From Rhizobium sp. Leaf262 (GTDB lineage: Bacteria > Pseudomonadota > Alphaproteobacteria > Rhizobiales > Rhizobiaceae), in assembly GCF_001422245.1 (NCBI RefSeq), contig NZ_LMMM01000006.1, positions 1-64,000 of the forward strand: a stretch of 64,000 nucleotides of DNA. Reading direction: 5' to 3'. Positions 8,769 through 17,462 of the stretch are shown here, one piece after another. The position numbers and the translations under genes were made by a program. Under the pieces are notes generated by a model that did no database searches, was not told where the DNA came from, and worked only from the letters and a program-made list of their open reading frames with translations. Position 1 is the first letter of the stretch. Every line of letters starts with the position of its first letter.

Positions 8769-8936
8769 AAGGACCGCGTCGTTGATGTGTGCGAGGAGCT
8801 GATCAAGTTCACGATGCTCACCCGCGATGCCTCGGCCTACCTGACCGATCGCTACAGTGAACGTAATGAGGATGCGGAAAATCTGAACGGCGTTTGTCTG
8901 TCTGTGAACAGGAGCAATGCCAGATATTTTTGCTGA
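8769..8936 (+). pseudogene. arsH: C-terminal remnant of arsH
   Basis: The frame after the arsC remnant continues without a break into [19 protein letters not shown] and a following YLTDRYSER stretch. This is the C-terminal end of the NADPH-dependent organoarsenical oxidase ArsH (family sequence VVDVMEELVKFTLLTRD). Everything upstream of this in arsH is missing, so a deletion joined the middle of arsC to the last roughly 55 codons of arsH. The ancestral order was therefore arsR-acr3-arsC-arsH, as in other Rhizobiales. Confidence 0.82.
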
Positions 8937-8938
8937 CT

Positions 8939-8971
8939 CGCAGCTCGCAACTTCATAAGTTGCGAGCTGCG
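8939..8971. terminator. Perfect 15-bp stem-loop between convergent genes
   Basis: Arms at 8939-8953 and 8957-8971 are fully complementary around a three-base loop (CAT). There is no clear T-run, so this may be a bidirectional terminator for the ars locus on the plus strand and the sugar operon that ends at 8987 on the minus strand. Confidence 0.6.
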
Positions 8972-8986
8972 ACATAGGGTGTGCTT

Positions 8987-9853
8987 TCAACCCAGAATGA
9001 AGCGGGAAAATGCGAGGGAGTTTCGCGCATCCTCATCCATCTTCGCCACGTCCGCGCCTTCGCTCAGGTCTCTCCAGACCCTGATATCAGAGCCGATGGT
9101 TCCGCCTGTTTTCACGAAGGGCTCCATGACGACCACACCGTCATAGTTGATTTCGCGCAGTGCTGCGCCGATCTCATGCCAGGGCATCCGGCCTTTTCCC
9201 GGCACGCGGCGATTGCTTTCGCCGGTGTGGAAATGGCCAAGCAGCGGGCCTGCGGTGCGGATCGCATCGCCGAAGCTGTCTTCCTCGATGTTCATGTGGA
9301 ACGTGTCGAGCATCACCTTCACATTCGGCTTGCCAACCTCGGTCACGAAGGCCACGCCTTCGGCTGCCGTGTTGAGCACGTGGTTTTCAAAGCGGTTGAG
9401 AACTTCGATGCACAGATTGATGCCGAGATTATTGGCAAAATCGGCGATGCCGTGAATGCCTTCCACGCCGCGCGCGCGGTCGCCTTCCTTGTCCACCGGC
9501 TGCGAATAATCGACCGGCCAGTAGGAGTGAAGCGCACCGCCGATGGTTTTGATGTCGAGCTTTGCGACATTCGTCAGCGTCTTCTCGAAGAATGCCTTGC
9601 CTGCTTCGCGTACGGCGGCATCAGGCGATGACAGGTTCTTTGCCTTGGACGGACCAATCCCGGCTGTCAGGATGATGCCATTGTCCCTTGCGCTCTGCTT
9701 GATCGTGGCGAGGTCCGCGTCGCTATAGTCGTTGATGTGGTGGGCCGCGACCTCGATGACATCGAAACCAAGCTTGGCGACCTTTTCGATGTAGGGGCCG
9801 AATTTGGCGCTCCACTCATGTTCCCAGTAGGAGTAATAAATACCGTGTTTCAT
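8987..9853 (-). CDS. D-psicose (D-allulose) 3-epimerase
   Basis: TIM-barrel ketose 3-epimerase of 288 aa that interconverts D-fructose and D-psicose with a divalent metal. The N-terminus MKHGIYYSYWEHEWSAKFGP and most of the chain are those of the characterised Agrobacterium tumefaciens enzyme as I recall it. The four metal ligands fall at the same positions: Glu150, Asp183, His209 and Glu244. The ATG at 9853 fits that enzyme; a start 15 bp further out is unlikely. It is the last gene of a ribose-type ABC operon, which suggests that imported psicose or a related ketose enters fructose metabolism here. Confidence 0.95.
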   Translation of the reverse strand: MKHGIYYSYWEHEWSAKFGPYIEKVAKLGFDVIEVAAHHINDYSDADLATIKQSARDNGIILTAGIGPSKAKNLSSPDAAVREAGKAFFEKTLTNVAKLDIKTIGGALHSYWPVDYSQPVDKEGDRARGVEGIHGIADFANNLGINLCIEVLNRFENHVLNTAAEGVAFVTEVGKPNVKVMLDTFHMNIEEDSFGDAIRTAGPLLGHFHTGESNRRVPGKGRMPWHEIGAALREINYDGVVVMEPFVKTGGTIGSDIRVWRDLSEGADVAKMDEDARNSLAFSRFILG

Positions 9854-9864
9854 CTGTGCCTCTC

Positions 9865-10548
9865 TCAATCGATGTGTGTATTGGCAAATGTTGCGGATGT
9901 GCCCGGATTTTTGACCCGAAGATCGGGCTCCAGGCTCGTTGACGCGACCAGAAGCCCGTTCGGAAGGTCGTTTTCCTCGACCTTGCGGGTAATTTCGGCG
10001 TCATCCAGATCGAAATTCTGCCAGCGTTCCCGAAGACGCTGGCGCAGATCGTCTTCATCGACATCAACGAAAACGCTGAGATCGAAGATCGGCTTCAAAC
10101 GGTTCCAGGGCGACTGGCTTGCGAGGAGATAATTTCCTTCGCATACGATGATATCGACGGATTGCGGGATCAGACGCCCGCCTGCGCGCGCAATTTCGAT
10201 GGCGCGGTCAAACACCGGCACGGCAACGACATCGTCCTCGTTACGTTTCAGCCGCTCCAGCATGTGTCGCAGGCCATGGACGTCGAACGTATCGATGGCG
10301 CCTTTGAATTTTCGGCGATGCATCTCGTCCAGCACCGCGTCGTCATAATGGTAGCCATCCATGGGGAACAGTGCGGCGCGCAGACCGGCCCCGTCATTGA
10401 GCATCGCAACCACACGCTCGGCGATGGTCGATTTGCCGGAGCCGGGCGCACCGGCAATGGCGATCATGACCCGCCGCCCGTTTTCCTGCTTGAAACGCTT
10501 TAGGGTCAGTGCGGCAATCTGGTGCGCATTGTCGTCGATTGTACTCAA
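9865..10548 (-). CDS. P-loop sugar/nucleoside kinase family protein (FrcK-like)
   Basis: ATP-dependent kinase of the PRK/uridine kinase fold, 227 aa. The P-loop GAPGSGKST is at about residues 33-41, with FPMDGYHYDD and the IIVCEGNYLL strand conserved in the YfdK/FrcK-like group of rhizobial sugar operons. It lies 11 bp upstream of the psicose epimerase gene and downstream of a second epimerase gene, so it probably phosphorylates the sugar released by these epimerases, for example fructose. Substrate identity is inferred from context only. Confidence 0.78.
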   Translation of the reverse strand: MSTIDDNAHQIAALTLKRFKQENGRRVMIAIAGAPGSGKSTIAERVVAMLNDGAGLRAALFPMDGYHYDDAVLDEMHRRKFKGAIDTFDVHGLRHMLERLKRNEDDVVAVPVFDRAIEIARAGGRLIPQSVDIIVCEGNYLLASQSPWNRLKPIFDLSVFVDVDEDDLRQRLRERWQNFDLDDAEITRKVEENDLPNGLLVASTSLEPDLRVKNPGTSATFANTHID

Positions 10549-10599
10549 GTTGCTTCTCGTTAGATGAATGGAGATGTGGACGTCCGGGCAAATGGAGGG

Positions 10600-11448
10600 T
10601 CAGAAAAGCCGGTACTGGTCTGCCTTGTCTCGCAGGAATGGCAGTCCCTTTTCCAGCACCTCTTCGGCGCTGCGGGCAACGGGTCGCCATGTCGAGATTG
10701 CACCTGCCATTTCGACCGGCATGCCTGCAAAGCTTTCAAGCACCAGCAGACCTTTGAAGCCGATGGCAGACAGCGCTGCAAAGACTTCATTCCAGGCCAC
10801 ATTGCCAAAGCCCGGCGTACCTCGGTCGCTTTCCGACATGTGCATGTATTTGAGGTGATCGCGGGCAGCGATGATGCCGTTGCCCATGCCCTTTTCTTCC
10901 ATGTTCATGTGAAACGTGTCGAGATGAACGAAGACATTGTCCATACCGATGCGCTCGACCAACGCGACCGCCTGCTCTGCGGAATTGATCAGATGGTTTT
11001 CATAGCGGTTCACCGCTTCGATACCGAATTGCAGGCCAAGCTCTTTGGCGTGTTTTGCAGCGCCACCCAGCGCGCGGGTGAGGTTATCGTATTCGCCTTG
11101 CGTCGGCAGGACACCGGTGCGTTCGTTCGTACCGCCGAAGGTCACGCCGGTCAGCGCCTCGGCACCCATTTCGGATGCCTTGTCGAGCGCCGATTTGAGA
11201 TGCTCTATCGCTGCATCGGGGCGAACCGATGCCCATGCAGGTTCCGGCAGCACCAGCGAGCAGGTCGCCCGCAGACCATGCTTTTCCAGCAAGGCACGGC
11301 TGTGTTTCGTATCGACCGAGGCAATGTCGATCAGCGGTATCTCGATGAAATCTTGGCCGTAGCGCGCAGCGCCAGCAATGGCCCGCTCTGCACCGGCGTG
11401 GTCCCACACCGTCGACCACATCATTGCGTGAACACCAAAACCTTGCAC
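10600..11448 (-). CDS. Second TIM-barrel sugar epimerase/isomerase (AP-endonuclease-2 superfamily)
   Basis: Protein of 282 aa, related to ketose 3-epimerases but clearly diverged from the psicose epimerase two genes downstream. Equivalent metal-binding segments are GIEAVNRYENH, HLDTFHMNMEE, the His in YMHMSESD and the Glu in LVLESFAG. I choose GTG at 11448, one base after the stop of the permease gene, giving MQGFGVHAMMW; the ATG at 11424 is possible. It may act on another carbon or another ketose (L-ribulose/tagatose type), so the pair could perform two successive epimerisations. Confidence 0.8.
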   Translation of the reverse strand: MQGFGVHAMMWSTVWDHAGAERAIAGAARYGQDFIEIPLIDIASVDTKHSRALLEKHGLRATCSLVLPEPAWASVRPDAAIEHLKSALDKASEMGAEALTGVTFGGTNERTGVLPTQGEYDNLTRALGGAAKHAKELGLQFGIEAVNRYENHLINSAEQAVALVERIGMDNVFVHLDTFHMNMEEKGMGNGIIAARDHLKYMHMSESDRGTPGFGNVAWNEVFAALSAIGFKGLLVLESFAGMPVEMAGAISTWRPVARSAEEVLEKGLPFLRDKADQYRLF

Positions 11449-11449
11449 G

Positions 11450-12445
11450 TCATGCCTTCTTTCTGCGCGATGCGAAATAGTTGGAAACCAGTGTGCGTGC
11501 CGCCATGACGACAATCATCAGCACACCCCAGAGCGCCGTCGCCAGATGCTGGTTGGCACCCATGAGGTTCAGCCCGGATGACAGAAGCTGCAACACGATC
11601 AGCGCGACAAACACCGGCAGGACCCGGCCAAAACCGCCGAACGGGTTGATGCCGCCCAGAAACGCCGCCAGCACTGTGATCAACAGATAGGATTCGCCGT
11701 GGCCGACACGCACTGAGTTAAAGCGCGCCAGCATGATGATACCGGCGACTGCGCACATGAGGCCGGACAGCGTGTAGACGAGGACGACGATCCTGCGGGT
11801 GTTGAGGCCGGAATAGCGGGCCGATTCCATGTTCGAACCGATCATCAGCAGGCCGAAACCAAGCTTGGTGCGTGTCAGCAGCACGTGCCAGAGAGCAACG
11901 CAGACGATGAAGATCAGAAGCGGGATCGGCAGGCCGAGAACCGAGCCATGGCCGATCGGTGCGACATAGGCGGGAAAGCCGGAGACATCGCCGCCGCGCG
12001 TTAGAAATTCGCCGAGACCGCGCAGAAAAATCATCATCGATAGCGTGATCAGAATGGGATGGGCACGTGTGTAGGCAATCGCCGCACCGGTCAGGGCACC
12101 GGCGGCACCACCCGTTGCAAGAGCTGCCACGCAGGACAGATAGAACGTTGCTGGCGGAGCATCGACGCCACCATAGGCCTGCAACACCCATGCGGCAGCG
12201 AGCCCGGAAAGGTTGGCAGCAAAGGTGGCGGAGAGGTTGATCCCGCCGGTCAAGAGCGGCAACAGCATAGCCAGTGTCAGAAGGCCAAGCTCTGGCAACT
12301 GGAAGGCAACCGAACCGAACGTTCCTAGCGAGAGGAAGTTATCTGCCAGCAATCCGAAGACGAGCATGACCGCAACGAAGGCGATGCAAGGGCCTGCCAT
12401 ATCGGCGCCGAAGGTTGCATTGAATTTTTGAACGAAGGACTTCAT
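11450..12445 (-). CDS. Ribose-type ABC transporter permease (second of two)
   Basis: Inner-membrane permease of the RbsC/BPD_transp_2 family, 331 aa, strongly hydrophobic. The conserved permease loop is recognisable around SVRVGHGESYLLITVLAAFLGG. Its ATG at 12445 shares a base with the stop of the preceding permease gene (TGATG), so the two are translationally coupled. Together they form a heterodimeric channel with the double ATPase of the same operon. It is followed without gap by the second epimerase gene. Confidence 0.9.
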   Translation of the reverse strand: MKSFVQKFNATFGADMAGPCIAFVAVMLVFGLLADNFLSLGTFGSVAFQLPELGLLTLAMLLPLLTGGINLSATFAANLSGLAAAWVLQAYGGVDAPPATFYLSCVAALATGGAAGALTGAAIAYTRAHPILITLSMMIFLRGLGEFLTRGGDVSGFPAYVAPIGHGSVLGLPIPLLIFIVCVALWHVLLTRTKLGFGLLMIGSNMESARYSGLNTRRIVVLVYTLSGLMCAVAGIIMLARFNSVRVGHGESYLLITVLAAFLGGINPFGGFGRVLPVFVALIVLQLLSSGLNLMGANQHLATALWGVLMIVVMAARTLVSNYFASRRKKA

Positions 12446-13458
12446 CAACGCTTGCTCCCTTTTCTGGAAGAGCCCTTCAAGCTGGCTGGTAAAAGCTTGT
12501 CCAACCTTGTTGAAGAGAGCGTGATTGCAACGAGGATGATCGCGCCGACGATCATCTTGAAGGCGAAGGGCGAGACGCCCATCAGGTTGAGGCCGTTTTG
12601 CGTAATCGAGACCATCAGCACACCAAGAACACAGCCAAGGACAGAGCCCTTGCCGCCACCCAGTCGCGCGCCGCCAAGCACGGTTGCTGCGAGGACATCG
12701 AGTTCACGTCCATAGAGAGCGTTGGGCACCACTTCCTGCGCATAATGCGCCTGCATCAGCCCGGCAATTCCGGCCATAAGCCCCAGCCAGCCAAAGGAGA
12801 TGTAGTGCATGGCGCCAATGTTGATACCGAAGCGGCGCGCACCCTCGGGATTATCGCCGAAGGCGTAGAGTTGCCGTCCGATAGTGGTGCGCGAAATCAT
12901 GAACCATGTGGCCACGCAGCAGAGGATCATCACCACGACAGGTAAGGTCAGTTCCACCCAGGAGCCATCCGGCATCTCGCGTTCGTAAAAGACGACACGG
13001 TTGGAAAGCCAATCCGGCAGATTGTAGATCGACACGCCCTTGGTGAAAAACATCAACAGGCCGAAGAAGATGTTGAAGGTCGAGATAGTGGCGACAATCG
13101 AGATGATGCGGAAGCGCCAGACCAGAAGCGCGTTGATCAGTCCCAACCCGATGCCAACGGCACCGGCAATGATGAACCCTTCCGCCCAGTTGCCGCCGCC
13201 GAGCGCCGTGAGCGCCAGAACCGTGACATACTGCACGACGGACGCCGCGACCGCAAAGGAGATGTCGATACCGCCGGATATGAGCACGACCAGCAGCCCG
13301 ACGGCAAATATAATGTTGACGGCAGAGACGTTCAGCACGTCGAACGCGTTCGATATGGTCAGGAACCGGTCCGTGCCAAACGAAAGCCCGGCGCACAGAA
13401 GGATCATCACCATGAAAAGGGTGAACTCGGTGGTATTTCCAAGAATTAGCCTACGCAT
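12445..13458 (-). CDS. Ribose-type ABC transporter permease (first of two)
   Basis: Permease of 337 aa of the RbsC family. Characteristic parts are LVVLISGGIDISFAVAASV near residues 55-75 and the LYGRELDVLAATVLGGARLGGGKGSVLG loop near residues 235-265, which docks with the ATPase. It overlaps the ATPase gene by 8 bp and the second permease gene by one base. The operon is a complete CUT2-class monosaccharide importer. Confidence 0.92.
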   Translation of the reverse strand: MRRLILGNTTEFTLFMVMILLCAGLSFGTDRFLTISNAFDVLNVSAVNIIFAVGLLVVLISGGIDISFAVAASVVQYVTVLALTALGGGNWAEGFIIAGAVGIGLGLINALLVWRFRIISIVATISTFNIFFGLLMFFTKGVSIYNLPDWLSNRVVFYEREMPDGSWVELTLPVVVMILCCVATWFMISRTTIGRQLYAFGDNPEGARRFGINIGAMHYISFGWLGLMAGIAGLMQAHYAQEVVPNALYGRELDVLAATVLGGARLGGGKGSVLGCVLGVLMVSITQNGLNLMGVSPFAFKMIVGAIILVAITLSSTRLDKLLPASLKGSSRKGSKR

Positions 13459-14941
13459 AGATGGCAGACTCCAGTCTGGTCAGCGACACCTCACGCGGAT
13501 CGTAGGTCGCGTGGAACCGACCCTCCACCATGTGGATCACGCGGTCGGTGTTGAAATAGACTTCCGGCGGCTCATCGGAAATCACGATGATGGAGAGGCC
13601 ATCCGCTGCCAGTTTCCGAACGATCTCGAAGATACCGGCGCGGGCACCGACATCGACCCCCACTGTCGGAGCATCGAGGATGAGGATTTTCGGTCCAATC
13701 GCGAGCCATTTGGCAATGGCGATGCGCTGCTGGTTTCCGCCTGATAGCGTTCGAATGGGATCGTCCGGCAGGCCGATCTTGACGCCGAGCGCGGAAATCC
13801 AGTTCGAAACGACGCTTTCCTTTTTCGACGGCGAGATGAGACCGTGGTTCAGCAATCGGTCGAGCGATGCCATGACCAGATTATCGGCAATGGATTGCGG
13901 CTGGTTCAATCCGAGCGACAGCCGGTCTTCGGAAAGATAGGCAACGCCAGCGCGGATCGCATCGCGGTTCGAGCGGAAATGCGTCTTTTCACCTTCAATG
14001 ATAATTTCACCGGACTGCGGCTGGAGCATGCCGAACAGCGTCAGGGCAAGCTCGGTGCGGCCAGCCCCCAGAAGTCCTGTTATGCCGAGCGTCTCGCCTC
14101 GGCGCAGATCGAATGAGACATCCTGAAACTCACCTTCGCGGGTCAGTCCACGCACGGACAGCACGACAGGCTGATCGTCATGATCGCCCGCAATGACGGC
14201 GTTATCGAAATTACGACCGGTCATCAGTTCGGTCACGCGAGACTGGGTCATGCCTTCAACGGGGAAGACACCGACTAGCGCGCCATCGCGCAGCACGGTA
14301 ATCCGGTGCGAAATTTCCAGCACTTCGGCCAGGCGGTAAGAAACGAACACCACGGCGATACCGGATGCCGAGAGGTTGCGAACGATGTCGATCAGGTAAT
14401 CTGCTTCCGATTGCGTCAGCGAGGCGGTAGGCTCATCCATGAAAACGATGCGCGCATCGCCGACCAGAGCACGCGCAATGGCAACGATCTGGCGTTGGGC
14501 GATGGGCAGTTCCTTGAGGGGTCTGTGAATGTCGATCTCGACACCGAGCCGCGCCAGTGCTGCCTCGGCGGATTTCTCGATAGCGCGCTTGTCGACCAGT
14601 CCGTATCTGCCCTTCACGGCGTGCTGAAAGCCGATGTTTTCGGCAACACTCATCTCGTCGAATAGAGCCAGATCCTGCCAGATCACCTGAATGCCAAGCG
14701 ACTGGGCGAGCGCCGGTGTCATGGCGGCAATCGGCTCACCTGCAAAGGACAGCTCGGCACCGTCTTCGGGCTTGTAGACACCGGTGATCACCTTGATCAG
14801 GGTGCTCTTGCCACATCCGTTTTCTCCGGCAAGGCAATGGACTTCTCCAGGATTGACCTCGAAGGACACGCTCTTCAGGGCGCGCACGCCGCCGAAAGTG
14901 ACTTTGATGTTCTTGAGGGACAGGAGCGGTTCTTCGCTCAT
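13451..14941 (-). CDS. Ribose-type ABC transporter ATPase (two nucleotide-binding domains)
   Basis: CUT2 ATPase of 496 aa with two fused nucleotide-binding domains as in RbsA/MglA. The first has Walker A GENGCGKST and Walker B IVFMDEPTASLT. The second has the degenerate P-loop GLLGAGRTEL typical of this class, the signature LSGGNQQR and ILILDAPTVGVD. I choose the ATG at 14941, which follows GGAGA, instead of an in-frame start 45 bp further out. A stem-loop separates it from the binding-protein gene upstream. Confidence 0.93.
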   Translation of the reverse strand: MSEEPLLSLKNIKVTFGGVRALKSVSFEVNPGEVHCLAGENGCGKSTLIKVITGVYKPEDGAELSFAGEPIAAMTPALAQSLGIQVIWQDLALFDEMSVAENIGFQHAVKGRYGLVDKRAIEKSAEAALARLGVEIDIHRPLKELPIAQRQIVAIARALVGDARIVFMDEPTASLTQSEADYLIDIVRNLSASGIAVVFVSYRLAEVLEISHRITVLRDGALVGVFPVEGMTQSRVTELMTGRNFDNAVIAGDHDDQPVVLSVRGLTREGEFQDVSFDLRRGETLGITGLLGAGRTELALTLFGMLQPQSGEIIIEGEKTHFRSNRDAIRAGVAYLSEDRLSLGLNQPQSIADNLVMASLDRLLNHGLISPSKKESVVSNWISALGVKIGLPDDPIRTLSGGNQQRIAIAKWLAIGPKILILDAPTVGVDVGARAGIFEIVRKLAADGLSIIVISDEPPEVYFNTDRVIHMVEGRFHATYDPREVSLTRLESAIYA

Positions 14942-15011
14942 AATCGCATATCTCTCCGGTCGCCACGCATATGTTGCGGACGCCATAAAACCAGCATTTC
15001 AGTTAGGAACC

Positions 15012-15044
15012 GGCGTCGCGTGACATTTGCGTTCACGCGACGCC
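15012..15044 (-). other. Intercistronic stem-loop after the sugar-binding-protein gene
   Basis: A perfect 12-bp stem (15012-15023 with 15033-15044) and a nine-base loop, in the 119-bp gap between the binding-protein and ATPase genes. There is no T-run, so it is more likely a partial terminator or 3' protective hairpin that keeps binding-protein mRNA in excess over the membrane components. Confidence 0.6.
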
Positions 15045-15060
15045 TTGGCCTTGGGGAGGA

Positions 15061-16035
15061 TTAGAGGCCCATGGAAACGAGTTTGTCGATACTGTCCTTA
15101 TCGATTTTCAGGAGCTGGTCGACGATAATCGTGTTGCCTTCGGGGGTGATGGTGCCGAGACCTTCGATATTGTCACCGGCTTTCGGAACCTGACCCTTGG
15201 CAATGCGGTCTGCAAGCGTGATGAAGACCTCACCCGCCAGCTTCGGGTTCCACATGAAGCCGCCGGTCAGCGCACTTGACTTGATCAGCTTGGCACCCTG
15301 TCCCGGGGAGAATGGCCCGATGACGAAGACCTTGCCGTCCTTGCGGCGCTCTTCGACGGCGCGGCCAGCACCGATGGGGCCTTGCGAACCGAAGGCCAGG
15401 AAGCCGTGCAGATCAGGGTTTGCCGACATGAGATCGAGCGCTGTGGAGCGGCTCTTGTCGAGGTCTTCGGCAACGCCGTAGCGGTCACCGACGAGTTTCA
15501 TATCCGGGTAATTCGCCTTGATATAGGCAATGGCCGCATCGGCCCAGGCGTTGTGAAGCGGAACGGTCAGAGAGCCGACGAACACGGCATAGGAGCCCTT
15601 GCCGCCCATCTTTTCGGCCAGAAGCTTACCGTGGGCTTCACCGAAACCTTTTGCGGATGCCAGTTCGAAATCCCAGTCGGCGCCAAGCTGCTTGGGCGAT
15701 TCATGGGTGATGACCTTGATGCCAGCGGCCTGCGCCTTTTTCAGAACCGGCTCCAGCACTTTGGCGTCGTTCGGCACGACACCGATGAAATCGACTTTCT
15801 GTGCGATCAGGTCTTCGATGGCGCGGACCTGCAAGGCAGGATCGGCGCTGGTCGGGCCGACCATGAAGCCGTTGACGCCAAGCTTGGTGCTCTGCTCCTT
15901 GATGCCAGCTTCCATGGCATTGAACCAGGGAATGCCGCCGATCTTGACGACGACGCCCACCTTCGGACCCTCGGCGAAGGCCGTGGATGACAGCAGCGCA
16001 AGCGACAGACCAAGGGCTGCGATTATTTTCTTCAT
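15061..16035 (-). CDS. Ribose-type ABC transporter substrate-binding protein
   Basis: Periplasmic sugar-binding protein of the RbsB family (Peripla_BP_4), 324 aa. The signal peptide MKKIIAALGLSLALLSSTAFA is followed by the mature start EGPKVGVVVKIGGIPWF. The ATG at 16035 has the strong site GGAGGA eight bases ahead. First gene of an eight-kb operon with ATPase, two permeases, two epimerases and a kinase, all on the minus strand. Given the psicose epimerase in the operon, psicose or a related rare ketose is the best guess for the ligand. Divergent from a LacI-type regulator. Confidence 0.92.
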   Translation of the reverse strand: MKKIIAALGLSLALLSSTAFAEGPKVGVVVKIGGIPWFNAMEAGIKEQSTKLGVNGFMVGPTSADPALQVRAIEDLIAQKVDFIGVVPNDAKVLEPVLKKAQAAGIKVITHESPKQLGADWDFELASAKGFGEAHGKLLAEKMGGKGSYAVFVGSLTVPLHNAWADAAIAYIKANYPDMKLVGDRYGVAEDLDKSRSTALDLMSANPDLHGFLAFGSQGPIGAGRAVEERRKDGKVFVIGPFSPGQGAKLIKSSALTGGFMWNPKLAGEVFITLADRIAKGQVPKAGDNIEGLGTITPEGNTIIVDQLLKIDKDSIDKLVSMGL

Positions 16036-16159
16036 GGATGTTCCTCCTCCAGACACTCGGCAATTGGTTTTGTCAGCGGTCTTTTCGTGCTCCGCGCGCA
16101 AAATCTCTCATCTCGCCCATTCGAGACGCTTCCTTGCCACTCCCATAGCAACCATCATC

Positions 16160-16199
16160 GCACAATCGATATTGCTTATTTGCACAATCGATGGTGCAA
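16160..16199. promoter_or_regulatory. Paired LacI-type operators in the divergent promoter region
   Basis: The palindrome TTGCACAATCGATGGTGCAA at 16180-16199 has central ATCGAT and two mismatched positions only. A second, weaker copy lies at 16160-16175 (GCACAATCGATATTGC). The common core GCACAATCGAT starts at 16160 and 16182, 22 bp apart or about two helical turns, so two dimers or a tetramer could bind on one face. It lies between the sugar operon (start 16035) and the LacI gene (start 16274) and could control both. Confidence 0.72.
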
Positions 16200-16273
16200 T
16201 GAACATAACATGACGCACTCTTTCGTCAAGAGGCCAACTGCTCCTATAGTGGGAATCAGTAGGGGAGACAAAA

Positions 16274-17353
16274 ATGACGGAGCCGAACGCCAAGAAAGCC
16301 ACCATCTATGACCTGTCCGTTCTGTCAGGCGCATCGGCATCGACCGTGAGTGCCGTGTTGAACGGTTCGTGGCGCAAACGGCGGATTTCAGAGGAAACAG
16401 CGGACAAGATCCTGTCGCTGGCCAAGGCACAGCGCTATACGACCAATCTTCAGGCGCGTGGCCTGAGAAGCTCGAAATCCGGCCTCGTCGGGTTGCTGGT
16501 GCCGGTCTATGACAACAGGTTCTTTTCGTCCATGGCGCAGACGTTCGAGGCGCAGGCGCGTCTGCGCGGGCTTTCCCCCATGGTCGTTTCCGGTCGGCGC
16601 GATCCCGAAGAGGAACGTCGAACCGTCGAGACGCTGATCGCCTATTCCATCGACGCCCTGTTTATAGCAGGCGTGACCGACCCCGATGGCGTTCATCAGG
16701 TCTGTGCCCGGGCTGCGTTACCGCATGTCAACATCGACCTGCCCGGCAAGCTGGCATCGTCGGTCATTTCGGATAACAGGCACGGTGCAGAGGTCCTGAC
16801 GTCCGCAATTCTTGCGCACGCCGCCCGAAACGGGGCTCTCAGCCCGGAAGACGTCATTCTTTTCGGCGGTCATGACGACCATGCCAGCCGTGACCGCATT
16901 GCCGGTTTCCACGCTGTGAAAAACAGTTATTTTGGGATTGAAAGCAGCGACGATATCGAAATCACGGGCTATTCGCCGCGCATGACGGAACTCGCCTTCG
17001 AGCGTTTCTTTGACCGTAAAGGCCGCCTGCCGCGCTGCTTCTTCGTCAACTCTTCCATCAATTTCGAAGGCCTACTTCGCTTCATGGGACGGCATGACGG
17101 GGAAACCTTCGGCGATATCGTCGTCGGCTGTTTCGATTACGATCCCTTCGCCTCGTTTCTTCCGTTTCCGGTCTACATGATCAAGCCGGATATCTCCCAA
17201 ATGCTGGAGCGCGGATTTGACCTGTTGGAAGAACCGCCAGCGCGTCCCACGGTTACGATTATCGAACCACAGCTCATTCCTCCGCGCACAGCATTGGAAG
17301 GGCCTCTCGACGACATCAAAGATCCCGCGCCCTTGATTGGCGGTGCGCGGTAA
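16274..17353 (+). CDS. LacI-family regulator of the psicose-type sugar operon
   Basis: Repressor of 359 aa. The N-terminal HTH and hinge are clear (ATIYDLSVLSGASASTVSAVL at about residues 9-29, then RYTTNLQARGLRSSKS), followed by a periplasmic-binding-like effector domain with SGLVGLLVPVYDNRFF. AGGGGAG lies upstream of the ATG. It is divergent from the sugar operon, and the intervening operators have the LacI-type symmetry expected. The effector is inferred to be psicose or a derivative. About 20 residues longer than usual at the C-terminus. Confidence 0.9.
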   Translation: MTEPNAKKATIYDLSVLSGASASTVSAVLNGSWRKRRISEETADKILSLAKAQRYTTNLQARGLRSSKSGLVGLLVPVYDNRFFSSMAQTFEAQARLRGLSPMVVSGRRDPEEERRTVETLIAYSIDALFIAGVTDPDGVHQVCARAALPHVNIDLPGKLASSVISDNRHGAEVLTSAILAHAARNGALSPEDVILFGGHDDHASRDRIAGFHAVKNSYFGIESSDDIEITGYSPRMTELAFERFFDRKGRLPRCFFVNSSINFEGLLRFMGRHDGETFGDIVVGCFDYDPFASFLPFPVYMIKPDISQMLERGFDLLEEPPARPTVTIIEPQLIPPRTALEGPLDDIKDPAPLIGGAR

Positions 17354-17462
17354 TTGAATCGTGCGCTTCTCGGTCGCCAAGGTCGGTCCGGAATCCGTAT
17401 AACGCTACCGCACGAGAGTAATGGCGTAGTCGTGAACCATCTTATCGATCTTTATCTCTCGC

